Shown: positions 8,002 through 17,188 of the stretch, in pieces
Position numbering within the stretch: the first letter of the stretch is position 1
Layout of the letters: the number at the start of each line of letters is the position of its first letter
Assembly: GCA_001899775.1 (NCBI GenBank)
Contig: MKWN01000033.1
Location: forward strand, 77,526-114,458
DNA length: 36,933 nucleotides
DNA from: Thiobacillus sp. 65-29
GTDB taxonomy: Bacteria > Pseudomonadota > Gammaproteobacteria > Burkholderiales > Thiobacillaceae
Direction of reading: 5' to 3'
Notes under the pieces: generated by a model
The model's input: the letters and a program-made list of their open reading frames with translations, nothing else
Told to the model about the DNA's origin: nothing
Databases searched by the model: none
Position numbers and translations under genes: made by a program

Positions 8002-10332
8002 ATGTCGTTCACGCCCAGACCCGTCGCCCTCGCGGTGGCACTCGCCCTGCCCGCCCTCGCTGCGATGTCCGCTCAAGTGCACGCCACCGACCCCGCCACC
8101 CTGCCGGAAGTGACCGTCAGCGCCGCGCGCGACACCGCCCCGGCGGGCTCGAGTGCGAGGCTCGATGCGGCCGACCTGACGGCGACCCGCGCCGCCACCA
8201 GCGACACCGCCAGCCTGCTGCGCGACGTGCCCGGTGTCAGCCTCTACGGTTCCGGCGGCGTGTCCAGCCTGCCCTCGATCCACGGCCTCGCCGACGACCG
8301 CCTGCGCATCAAGGTCGACGGCATGGACCTGCTGTCCGCCTGCCCCAACCACATGAACCCCGCGCTGTCGTATCTCGATCCCTCGCAGGTGGGTTCGATC
8401 AAGGTCTACGCCGGCATCGCGCCGGTCAGCGTCGGCGGCGACAGCATCGGTGGCTCGATCGTCGCCGAGACCGCCGAGCCGGAATTCGCGGCACCGGGTC
8501 AGGCAAGCCTCGTCAAGGGTGAAGTCGGTGCCTTCTACCGCAGCAACGGCAACGTCCGCGGCGGCAACGCGGCGGCGACCTACGCGACCGAGAGCTTCAA
8601 CATTTCGTATACCGGCGCCATTGCGAAATCGGACAACTACGACGCCGGCGGCAACTTCAAGGACCGGCTCTTCGTCGCGGGAACGCCCGCCGGATTCACC
8701 GGCCGCCCGGGCCACACCCTGCCGGCCGACGAAGTCGGCTCGACCGCTTACGACACGCGCAACCACACGCTGGGCCTGGCGTTCCGTGGCGGCGCCCACC
8801 TGGTGGAAGCCAAGTTCGGTCTGCAGGACATGCCCGAGCAGTTGTGGCCGAACCAGCGCATGGACCTGCTCGCCAACGACCAGAAACGCGTGAACCTGCG
8901 CTACGTCGGCGACCTCGCCTGGGGCAAGCTGGAGGCGCGCGTCTACCATGAGGACGTCGACCACTTCATGGACTTCGGCGCCGACAAGAAGTACTGGTAC
9001 GTAGGCGGCACCCCGACTTATTTGGGCGCGCCGTGCGGCGGGCCCAGCGCAAGCTGCGCCGCCGGCATGCCGATGAACACCGAGAGCACGAACACCGGCG
9101 CCGTCGTCAAGGCCGACGTCAATCTGACCGAGCAGGACCTGCTGCGCGTCGGTGCCGAATACCAGCGCTACCGGCTCGACGACTGGTGGCCGGCCTCGGG
9201 CGGGGGCATGTGGCCCAATGCCTTCCTCAACGTCAACGACGGCGAGCGCGATCGCATGGCGCTGTTCGGCGAGTGGGAAAAGCAGCACAGCCCGCAGTGG
9301 ATGACGCTCGCCGGCGTGCGCTTCGAGCGGGTGAGCATGGACGCCGGGGATGTGCACGGCTACAACACGAACACTTTCCCGACCACCATCGCCGCAAGCG
9401 GCGGCAACCAGACGCGGGATGCCGCCAACTTCAACAACGCCGACCACAGCAAGACCGACAACAACTGGGACATGACCGTACTGGCGCGCTACACACCCGA
9501 CGCCATGCGCGACATCGAATTCGGCTTCGCCCACAAGACGCGCTCGCCCAACCTGCACGAGCGCTACACCTGGTCGACCTGGACGATGGCGGCGTTGATG
9601 GTGAACTGGTTCGGCGACGGCAATGGCTACATCGGCAACCTCGACCTCAAGCCAGAGCAGGCCAACACGGTGTCTGCCAGCTTCGACTGGCACGCACCCG
9701 ACCGCGCGTGGGAATTCAAGGCGACGCCGTACTACACGCATGTGGCCGACTATGTCGACGCGGTCCAGTGGGACGCCACGGCGAATGCCCCGCGTGCGAC
9801 GCTGCAGACGGGCCAGTACACGGTGCTCAAGTTCGTCAACCAGTCGGCGCGCCTCTATGGCCTCGACCTATCGGGCAGGATGCCGCTGGCACAAACCGGG
9901 CTGGGGGCTATCGGGCTCAACGGCCTGGTCAACTACACCAAAGGTGAAAACCGCGACACCGACGACAACCTGTACAACATCATGCCGCTCAACGCCAAGC
10001 TCGCGCTGACGCAGAAGCTGCGCGGCTGGAACAACGCCGCCGAAGTGGTCATGGTGAGCCGGAAGGAGGACGTCTCCGCCATGCGCAACGAGATGGAAAC
10101 CCCCGGCTACGCCCTCCTCAACCTGCGCGGCAGCCACTCCTGGAAACAGGTGCGCCTGGATTTCGGCGTCGAGAACGTGTTCGACCGGCTCTACTACCAT
10201 CCGCTCGGCGGCGCCTATATCGGCCAGGGCACGACGATGACCTCGAACGCCGTGCAGACCGTACCGCAATGGGGTACCCCGGTTCCCGGCATGGGCCGTT
10301 CGATCTACGCTGCGTTCAATTACAAGTTCTAA
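8002..10332 (+). CDS. TonB-dependent outer-membrane receptor, copper (OprC/NosA-like) type
   Basis: This is a 22-strand outer-membrane gated channel energised by TonB. The 776-residue protein has a signal peptide (about 1-28, cut after VHA), a TonB-box-like LPEVTVSA (34-41), a plug domain (about 60-165) and a barrel ending in aromatic F. The plug carries CPNHM (C114, M118) and the barrel carries HFM (H321, M323). This matches the CxxxM plus HxM copper ligand set known for Pseudomonas OprC. A copper substrate is inferred from that match; another metal is possible. It is followed by a terminator, then tonB-exbB-exbD on the same strand, which probably supply its energy. Confidence 0.85.
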   Translation: MSFTPRPVALAVALALPALAAMSAQVHATDPATLPEVTVSAARDTAPAGSSARLDAADLTATRAATSDTASLLRDVPGVSLYGSGGVSSLPSIHGLADDRLRIKVDGMDLLSACPNHMNPALSYLDPSQVGSIKVYAGIAPVSVGGDSIGGSIVAETAEPEFAAPGQASLVKGEVGAFYRSNGNVRGGNAAATYATESFNISYTGAIAKSDNYDAGGNFKDRLFVAGTPAGFTGRPGHTLPADEVGSTAYDTRNHTLGLAFRGGAHLVEAKFGLQDMPEQLWPNQRMDLLANDQKRVNLRYVGDLAWGKLEARVYHEDVDHFMDFGADKKYWYVGGTPTYLGAPCGGPSASCAAGMPMNTESTNTGAVVKADVNLTEQDLLRVGAEYQRYRLDDWWPASGGGMWPNAFLNVNDGERDRMALFGEWEKQHSPQWMTLAGVRFERVSMDAGDVHGYNTNTFPTTIAASGGNQTRDAANFNNADHSKTDNNWDMTVLARYTPDAMRDIEFGFAHKTRSPNLHERYTWSTWTMAALMVNWFGDGNGYIGNLDLKPEQANTVSASFDWHAPDRAWEFKATPYYTHVADYVDAVQWDATANAPRATLQTGQYTVLKFVNQSARLYGLDLSGRMPLAQTGLGAIGLNGLVNYTKGENRDTDDNLYNIMPLNAKLALTQKLRGWNNAAEVVMVSRKEDVSAMRNEMETPGYALLNLRGSHSWKQVRLDFGVENVFDRLYYHPLGGAYIGQGTTMTSNAVQTVPQWGTPVPGMGRSIYAAFNYKF

Positions 10333-10355
10333 ATCGTTCTCAAACAGAACTTGCA

Positions 10356-10390
10356 ACTGCCCGGCCCCGCAAGGCGCCGGGCAGTTTTCT
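10356..10390 (+). terminator. Intrinsic terminator after the TonB-dependent receptor gene
   Basis: A 10-bp GC-rich stem (ACTGCCCGGC with its complement at 10376-10385) and 10-nt loop are followed by TTTTCT. It separates receptor transcription from the tonB operon. Confidence 0.8.
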
Positions 10391-10537
10391 TCGCAGGACC
10401 ACATGCGTCAATTTGTCGCAGGCCACGGACGCGCGATTCTCTTACCATTGCGACAGCTTGCCGCACGGAGTCTTCCTGTGCGGATTTCCGGGCTTGCCCG
10501 CCGCCGCGCAATGCGCGACCCTCTGCTTTTTTGCCGC

Positions 10538-11230
10538 ATGGACTGGAAAGCCCGCCCCGCGCGCCGCTGGCTCATCGTCGGACTGCTGGTCGCCCTGGCT
10601 CATGCCGGGGTCTGGTTCGGCCTCGACCGCCTGCGCAACACGGCGCAGCCTGTACCCGCGTTCAAGGTGATCGAGGCGGCGCTGCTGCCGCCTCCTGCGC
10701 CAACGCCCACCCCTCCACCCGTGTCGCGGCCGCGCCCGCTGCCGATGGCGCCGCCCCCGCCGAAAAAAACCGCCACGCCGCGCCCCGAGCCCTTCCCGCC
10801 GGCGCCGGTGCCGCGCGCAACGCCGGCCGCACCGCCCGAGCCGGCGCCCGTACCGATCGTCGCCACACCGCCTGCACCGGAACCCGCTTCGCCAGCACCG
10901 CCTGTACCTGCGCCAGCACCAGCGCCACCCGCGCCACCGCCCGTGGTCGAGGCGCCGCGTTTCAATGCGGCCTATCTCAACAATCCGCCACCGGACTATC
11001 CCGCCGTCGCGCGCCGGCGCGGGCTGGAAGGCCGGGTGGTGGTGCGCGCCGAAGTGCTGGCCGACGGCCGCTGCGCGCGCGTGGAACTGAAGCAGGGCAG
11101 CGGCCACGCGCTGCTCGACGAGGCAGCGCTGGAAGCCGTGCGAAAATGGCGCTTCATCCCCGCGCGCCAGGGCGATATGGCCGTGAACGCATGGGTGGAT
11201 GTACCGATCGCCTTCAAACTGAAAAACTAG
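10538..11230 (+). CDS. tonB: Energy transducer TonB
   Basis: TonB carries proton-motive energy from ExbB/ExbD to outer-membrane receptors. From the ATG at 10538 the protein is 230 residues: a short basic start, one membrane helix (about 11-28, WLIVGLLVALAHAGVWFGL), a long Pro/Ala/Glu-rich periplasmic spacer (about 45-145) and a C-terminal TonB domain (about 150-230, with YPAVARRRGLEGRVVVR and KWRFIPA). In-frame ATGs at 10511 and 10403 would add an Arg-rich extension atypical of TonB, so 10538 is preferred although none has a good ribosome-binding site. exbB starts 8 nt after the stop. Confidence 0.9.
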   Translation: MDWKARPARRWLIVGLLVALAHAGVWFGLDRLRNTAQPVPAFKVIEAALLPPPAPTPTPPPVSRPRPLPMAPPPPKKTATPRPEPFPPAPVPRATPAAPPEPAPVPIVATPPAPEPASPAPPVPAPAPAPPAPPPVVEAPRFNAAYLNNPPPDYPAVARRRGLEGRVVVRAEVLADGRCARVELKQGSGHALLDEAALEAVRKWRFIPARQGDMAVNAWVDVPIAFKLKN

Positions 11231-11238
11231 GATTCCTC

Positions 11239-11895
11239 ATGTTGGGACACTCGACCTCGGGCATCGTCGCCGCCACGCTGTGGCTGCTGATTGCCTTCTC
11301 GGTGCTGTCGTGGACGCTGATCGTCATGAAGGGCTGGCTGCAATTTCGCCTGTCGCGGCAGAACAGCGCCTTCCTCGAGGCGTTCTGGAACACCGCGGAT
11401 CTTGCGGCGGGTGAACGCGTCGCACGCACGTCCGAGGGTCCGCTGGCGCAGGTGGGTCGCACCGGCTTCGACACCCTGCGCGAGCTCGGCTGGAACGGCA
11501 CGGGCCGCCCGCAGAACAGCGGCGACATTCAGCCCGTGCTGGAGCGTCGTCTGCGTGCCGACGCGCAGAAAGCCATGCGCCGCCTGGAGAGCGGCCTGAT
11601 GGTGCTGGCGAGCGTGGGCTCGACCGCGCCCTTCGTCGGCCTGTTCGGCACGGTGTGGGGCATCATGCACGCGCTGCAGGGCATTTCCGAGTCCGGCTCG
11701 GCCGGGCTCGACGTCGTCGCCGGGCCGATCGGCGAGGCGCTCATCGCCACCGCAGTCGGCATCGCCACCGCGATCCCCGCCGTGATCGCCTACAACTACG
11801 GCCTGCGCCGGGTGAACCTCTACGGCGCGGAACTGGAGGCCTTCGCCGACGACTTCCTGCACCATGTGCTGAAGCCGGATCTCGGCACCCGTTAG
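11239..11895 (+). CDS. exbB: TonB-system proton channel subunit ExbB
   Basis: ExbB is a MotA/TolQ/ExbB-family inner-membrane subunit that forms the pentameric proton-channel scaffold around ExbD. The 218-residue protein shows a first membrane segment (about 8-28), a cytoplasmic region and two conserved helices containing LASVGSTAPFVGLFGTVWGIM and IGEALIATAVGIATAIPAV, the family hallmark. The ATG at 11239 lies just after the tonB stop, with GATTCCTC between and no strong ribosome-binding site, suggesting coupling to tonB. It is more likely ExbB than TolQ because it sits between tonB and exbD with no tolA or tolB nearby. Confidence 0.92.
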   Translation: MLGHSTSGIVAATLWLLIAFSVLSWTLIVMKGWLQFRLSRQNSAFLEAFWNTADLAAGERVARTSEGPLAQVGRTGFDTLRELGWNGTGRPQNSGDIQPVLERRLRADAQKAMRRLESGLMVLASVGSTAPFVGLFGTVWGIMHALQGISESGSAGLDVVAGPIGEALIATAVGIATAIPAVIAYNYGLRRVNLYGAELEAFADDFLHHVLKPDLGTR

Positions 11896-11906
11896 GCGGA
11901 CATCCC

Positions 11907-12311
11907 ATGGCCCTGCACATCACCTCGAAACAGTCCGCAATGTCGGAGATCAACGTCACGCCGCTGGTCGACGTCATGCTGGTGCTCCTGATCGTGTTCA
12001 TCGTCACCGCACCGCTCCTGATGCAGGCCGTGCCGGTCGACCTGCCCAAAACTGCCCAGGTCGCCCCGCTGAAAAAGAGCCGCACGGTGCAACTCTCGGT
12101 GGACGCGCAGGGCGCGGTGTACATCGACCAGCGGGCGATCCATTTCGACGCGCTGGAAAACGAGCTCGCGACGCTACGCGAAACCGGCGACGATCTGTCG
12201 GTGCAGTTGCACGCCGACGCGAACGTGCGCTACGGCCGCGTGGCGCAGGTAATGGCCGCGGCCAACCGCGCCGGGATTGCGAAGCTGGGTTTTGTGACGG
12301 TGCAGGAGTGA
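11907..12311 (+). CDS. exbD: TonB-system biopolymer transport protein ExbD
   Basis: ExbD is the single-helix partner whose membrane aspartate carries protons. The 134-residue protein has an N-terminal cytoplasmic tail (SEINVTPLVD), a membrane helix (about 23-43) with the essential aspartate D22 at its entrance, and a periplasmic domain. The GGCGGA at 11895-11900 is a reasonable ribosome-binding site for the ATG at 11907. It ends the tonB-exbB-exbD operon and is followed by REP repeats rather than a clear terminator. Confidence 0.93.
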   Translation: MALHITSKQSAMSEINVTPLVDVMLVLLIVFIVTAPLLMQAVPVDLPKTAQVAPLKKSRTVQLSVDAQGAVYIDQRAIHFDALENELATLRETGDDLSVQLHADANVRYGRVAQVMAAANRAGIAKLGFVTVQE

Positions 12312-12325
12312 CCCGGATTCACCGT

Positions 12326-12680
12326 TTGCAGGAGGGCCACCTTCGGCCCGATGCCGTGATAGTTCGATCATCCAAAAATCGCGGCGAGGGCGCCGCTCCC
12401 ACAGGCGTGCGGTTGCAGTAGGGTCGCCCTCGGCCCGATGCCGTGGTGGTTGCATCGCCCACGATCACAGCGACGCCACGCTGTTGTAGGAGGGCCGCCC
12501 TCGGCCCGATGCCGTGGTGGGTGCATCGCCCACGATCACAGCGACGCCACGCTGTTGTAGGAGGGCCGCCCTCGGCCCGATGGGGTGATGGTTGTGGCGT
12601 CCGACAATCGCGGCGAGGGCGCCGCTCCTACATAAGGTACGCTGTTTTGTAGCGGTTCGCTTGCGAACCGAATTCGGCCT
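12326..12680. repeat. REP cluster with a 71-bp tandem repeat, in the gap between exbD and metF
   Basis: The 512-bp gap 12312-12823 has no gene. It holds REP-like units at about 12327-12354, 12379-12402, 12417-12441, 12489-12515, 12559-12582 and 12606-12631, built on GTAGGAGGGCCGCCCTCGGC or GGCGAGGGCGCCGCTCCTAC. A final hairpin is GGTTCGCTTGCGAACC at 12654-12669. Positions 12426-12496 and 12497-12567 are a near-identical 71-bp tandem duplication, with a partial third copy. The last hairpin resembles the RAYT-flanking REPs with a compensated stem. Confidence 0.75.
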
Positions 12681-12762
12681 TTTGCCACCGAAGTTCCATT
12701 TCGCTACCAGCAGTCGACGTGTCCACACCGGGCATGCGGCCGTTGTCGCCCTCGCCGCCGGC

Positions 12763-12785
12763 CCCTTCCCCCTCAAGGGGGAAAG
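12763..12785. repeat. Short inverted repeat between the REP cluster and metF
   Basis: CCTTCCCCCT and AGGGGGAAAGG face each other across two bases. A second weak hairpin (GACCGC to GCGGTC, about 12788-12812) lies closer to the metF stop. Either could end metF transcription, but neither has a T run in that direction. Confidence 0.35.
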
Positions 12786-12823
12786 GAGACCGCACTGCGC
12801 GGTGAGCGCGGTCCAAAAACCCC

Positions 12824-13654
12824 CTACAACCCCAGCCGCTGCCAGATGGTGCTCGACGGGCCAGCCTGGTTCATGGTGTAGAAGTGCAGCCCCGGCGCGC
12901 CGCCGGCAAGCAGGCGATCGCACAGGTCGGTGACGACGTCGAGGCCGAAGGCGCGGATCGACGCAAGGTCCTCGCCGTAACTTTCCAGTTTCTTCCTCAG
13001 CCAGCGCGGGATTTCTGCGCCGCACGCGTCAGAAAACCTTGCCAGTTGCACGTAGTTGCCGATGGGCATGATGCCGGGGACGATGGGGATGCTCACACCC
13101 AGTGCACTCGCCTCGTCGACGAAGCGGAAGTAGGCGTCGGCGTTGAAGAAATACTGCGTGATGGCGGCGTTGGCGCCGGCGTCGACCTTGCGCTTGAAGT
13201 TCTGCAGATCTTCGGCGTACGAGCGCGCCTGCGGGTGGATTTCCGGATAGGCCGCGACCTCGATGTTGAACCAGTCGCCGGTTTCCTTGCGGATGAAGGC
13301 GACCAGTTCGTTGGCATACTGGAATTCGCCGACGTCCATCGAACCCGACGGCAGGTCACCGCGCAGCGCGACCAGATGGCGAATGCCCTGACGCCGGTAT
13401 TCGTCGAGGATGTCGCGGATGCTCGCTTCGGTCGAGCCGATGCACGACAGGTGCGGCGCGGCCTCGCTGCCGCTGGCCTGGATCTCGCGCACGGTTTCCA
13501 GGGTGCGGTCGCGTGTCGAGCCGCCGGCACCGAACGTCACCGAGAAGAATTTCGGTTTCAACTGCGCGAGCTGCCGGTGCGTGGCGCGCAGTTTCTCCAC
13601 GCCCTCGGGCGTCTTGGGTGGAAAGAATTCAAAACTGAAGGTACGTTGCGTCAT
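12824..13654 (-). CDS. metF: 5,10-methylenetetrahydrofolate reductase
   Basis: This flavoenzyme reduces methylene-THF to methyl-THF, the methyl donor for methionine synthesis. The 276-residue protein has the bacterial MetF length, SFEFFPPKTPEG at the start (catalytic glutamate E9), TFGAGGSTRDRT (41-51) and LRGDLPSG with the active-site aspartate D100. The start at 13654 lies 3 nt after the stop of the upstream small membrane protein gene, itself 26 nt from ahcY. The three are therefore probably one transcript read from the ahcY promoter and riboswitch. Confidence 0.95.
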   Translation of the reverse strand: MTQRTFSFEFFPPKTPEGVEKLRATHRQLAQLKPKFFSVTFGAGGSTRDRTLETVREIQASGSEAAPHLSCIGSTEASIRDILDEYRRQGIRHLVALRGDLPSGSMDVGEFQYANELVAFIRKETGDWFNIEVAAYPEIHPQARSYAEDLQNFKRKVDAGANAAITQYFFNADAYFRFVDEASALGVSIPIVPGIMPIGNYVQLARFSDACGAEIPRWLRKKLESYGEDLASIRAFGLDVVTDLCDRLLAGGAPGLHFYTMNQAGPSSTIWQRLGL

Positions 13655-13657
13655 GAA

Positions 13658-14005
13658 TCAGCCTTTCTTGCCGGGGATCAGCGCAGACAGCAGCCACGCG
13701 ATCACGCCGTAGAGGATGGCGCCGACCAGCGCAGCGAAGAACCCGCCGACGTGAAAGCCGGGCAGGAGCGCACTGGCGAGCCAGAACAGCAGCGCGTTGA
13801 GCACCAGATAGAAGAGCCCCAGCGTCAGCACGGTGAGCGGCAGGGTGAGGATCGCCAGCACCGGCCGCACCAGGGTGTTGATGAGGCCGAGCATGAGCGC
13901 GGCGGCGAGCGCCGATCCGAAGCCGGCGAGCTCGATCGACGGCAACAGCCAGGTCACCGCCAGCAGGGCGACGGCATTGAGGATCCATACCAGCAGCAAA
14001 CGCAT
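13658..14005 (-). CDS. Phage holin family 4-like small membrane protein (PF04020-type)
   Basis: The 115-residue protein consists of four hydrophobic segments joined by short loops, with LMLGLINTLVRPVLAILTLPLTVLTLGLFYLVLNALLFWL in the middle, the typical pattern of this family. Despite the name there is no phage gene nearby, and its function is unknown. It sits between ahcY and metF with gaps of 26 and 3 nt, so it is made with the SAM-cycle enzymes. A role there is only inferred from position. The start at 14005 follows a GGGAG ribosome-binding site. Confidence 0.85.
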   Translation of the reverse strand: MRLLLVWILNAVALLAVTWLLPSIELAGFGSALAAALMLGLINTLVRPVLAILTLPLTVLTLGLFYLVLNALLFWLASALLPGFHVGGFFAALVGAILYGVIAWLLSALIPGKKG

Positions 14006-14031
14006 GGCGTGCTCCCTTCAAAGGCTTGCAA

Positions 14032-15453
<1,422 letters not shown>

Positions 15454-15552
15454 GTGATGCTCCGTTGCATGTGGCCGGGCGGACGGGGTCGACTGGACCC
15501 GAAGGGGCGGCAGCGGCGCTCACCCACGTCCCGAACCCGGCAGGGTTGAGAA

Positions 15553-15619
15553 TAGGCGAGCGCGGTTATTGCCTTTCCGAGCCTGGGGACGGCGATCCGC
15601 CTCGCAGCGCTCCTCGGAA
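15553..15619 (-). ncRNA. S-adenosylhomocysteine (SAH) riboswitch upstream of ahcY
   Basis: Read on the minus strand, the RNA begins CCGAGGAGCGCTGCGAG (15617-15601). It continues to CAGGCTCGG (15585-15577), whose CTCGG pairs with the opening CCGAG. It ends with AACCGCGCTCGCC (about 15567-15555), whose GCGCTC can pair with GAGCGC to form the pseudoknot. This matches the conserved core of the SAH riboswitch class, known in betaproteobacteria upstream of ahcY. Binding of SAH is expected to raise ahcY expression. A TATAAT box 5 nt upstream places the transcript start at its first bases. Confidence 0.88.
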
Positions 15620-15624
15620 CCAAC

Positions 15625-15630
15625 ATTATA
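15625..15630 (-). promoter_or_regulatory. -10 box (TATAAT) of the ahcY operon
   Basis: A perfect TATAAT on the minus strand lies about 6 nt before the first paired base of the SAH riboswitch, so the predicted transcript begins at the aptamer. The -35 region is weak. Confidence 0.65.
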
Positions 15631-15655
15631 GCGCAACGATCCGTCGCACACCGGC

Positions 15656-15661
15656 GATAAT
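15656..15661 (+). promoter_or_regulatory. Candidate -10 box (GATAAT) before the sensor kinase gene
   Basis: GATAAT lies 30 nt before the kinase ATG, divergent from and within about 30 bp of the ahcY -10 box. A clear -35 was not seen. Confidence 0.35.
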
Positions 15662-15691
15662 GCGCGCATCGAGCCGCCATGCTGGAGGAAC

Positions 15692-17173
15692 ATGGAACGA
15701 TTCGGAAACACCGTCTGCGACGCAGGCCTGCTGCAGGCGATCCTGCGGGAGTCGATGACCGAGGTGATGGTTTTCGACGCCGACACGCTGCGCATCCTGT
15801 ACGCCAATCCGGCCGTGCTGCGCAATCTGCAGCGTGCGCCCGATGCGCTCCAAGAACTCACGCCGCTGGAACTGCTGGCACCGGAGGACGTGCCCGCTTT
15901 CCAGTCCGCGGTGGCGCTCCTGCACAGTGGCCGCCGGCGCCGCAGCCGCCTGCGCCTCAATTGCCGCCGTGACGACGGCAGCCTCTACCCGGTGGACGCG
16001 CGCCTGTTCCTGCGCCGGCAGGGCATACGCACGCTACTCGTCTGCATCGCCCACGACGAAACCCGCCACGATGCCGCCGAACAGGCGCTCGCGCACGCCG
16101 TGTCGGATCTGCGCGCAATCGTCGCGAGTGTACCGGGCATGGTATTCCAGGTGTGCCGCCCGCCGCACGGCGCCCCCATGCTGCGCCACGTCAGCGATCA
16201 GTCCATGCAGCTCCTCGGCATCAAGGCCGCGACGCTGCGCGCGGATCCGCAGCGTTTCTTCCGCATGATCCACGACGACGACCGTGCGGACTATCTGGCA
16301 AAGCTCGCCGCAGCCGCCGGTGGTCACCTCAGTTTCAACTGGGAAGGCCGCCTGCGCATGCGCGCATGGAAGGACGTGAAATGGGTGTCGGTGCGCGTCA
16401 GCCATCGCAGCACCGGCGAAGGTGACATCTGGGACGGCATCATGCTGAACGTCACGCACAGCAAGCTCGCCGAGGCCGAAATCAACCAGTCACGCGCGCA
16501 GCTGCGCGCCATGGCCGCCCACATCGAAACCGCCAAGGAGCAGGAACGTCTGCGCCTGGCACGCGAGGTGCACGACGATCTCGGCGGCAATCTCACCGCG
16601 ATCAAGATCGCGCTGGCCGGGCTGACGCGCCGCCTGCCACGCGAGGACGGCGCACTCGCCGAGCGCATTGCTTACCTGGAAAACCTGATCGACCAGACCT
16701 TCGACGCGGCGCATCGCATCGCCGCCAACCTGCGGCCCGCGACACTGGAACTGGGCATCGTCGCCGCGCTGCGCCAGCAATGTGAACAGTTCACCCGCCA
16801 CACCGGCATCGACTGCCGCTTTGTCACGCGCGGTGCGCCGCCGCCTCTCGACGCGGACGCCGCCATCGCCGTGTACCGCATCGCCCAGGAAGCGCTGACC
16901 AACGTCGCCAAGCACGCGCGCGCCAGCCAGGTCCGCATGCGGCTCGCGTGGCGCAACGGCCATCTCGTCCTCACCATTGCCGACGACGGCCGCGGCTATG
17001 CGCCGGCGCGTTCCACGCGCGCCGCGTCCGGCTTCGGCGTGCTCGGCATGAGCGAGCGCGCCGCCGCGTTCGGCGGACATCTGGAGATCGAAGCCGCCGA
17101 ACCGCGCGGCACCCGCGTGTGCCTGACGTTGCCGCTCGACGCCGGCAAAACGCGGCATAATCAAGCCGCCTGA
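15692..17173 (+). CDS. PAS-domain sensor histidine kinase (NarX/UhpB-type, HisKA_3)
   Basis: This is the sensor half of a two-component system. The 493-residue protein has two PAS-like domains (about 13-120 and 140-258), a short coiled coil (about 258-290), a HisKA_3 dimerisation domain with phospho-acceptor H294 in REVHDDLGGN, and an ATPase domain with an N-box EALTNVAKHA, DDGRGY and a GVLGMSERA G-box. No membrane helix is visible, so it probably senses a cytoplasmic signal; the PAS domains show no obvious heme or flavin marker. A GGAGGA site precedes the ATG. The cognate regulator starts 15 nt after its stop. The stimulus is unknown. Confidence 0.9.
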   Translation: MERFGNTVCDAGLLQAILRESMTEVMVFDADTLRILYANPAVLRNLQRAPDALQELTPLELLAPEDVPAFQSAVALLHSGRRRRSRLRLNCRRDDGSLYPVDARLFLRRQGIRTLLVCIAHDETRHDAAEQALAHAVSDLRAIVASVPGMVFQVCRPPHGAPMLRHVSDQSMQLLGIKAATLRADPQRFFRMIHDDDRADYLAKLAAAAGGHLSFNWEGRLRMRAWKDVKWVSVRVSHRSTGEGDIWDGIMLNVTHSKLAEAEINQSRAQLRAMAAHIETAKEQERLRLAREVHDDLGGNLTAIKIALAGLTRRLPREDGALAERIAYLENLIDQTFDAAHRIAANLRPATLELGIVAALRQQCEQFTRHTGIDCRFVTRGAPPPLDADAAIAVYRIAQEALTNVAKHARASQVRMRLAWRNGHLVLTIADDGRGYAPARSTRAASGFGVLGMSERAAAFGGHLEIEAAEPRGTRVCLTLPLDAGKTRHNQAA

Positions 17174-17188
17174 ATACGGAAAAAATCT

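Noticed and set aside
10403-10537. N-terminal extension of TonB from the ATG at 10403 or 10511
   Set aside because: It would add Arg-rich residues before the membrane anchor, unlike known TonB proteins, and has no ribosome-binding site.
13658-14005. Prophage remnant signalled by a holin-type gene
   Set aside because: No other phage gene is near, and the gene is tightly embedded between ahcY and metF.
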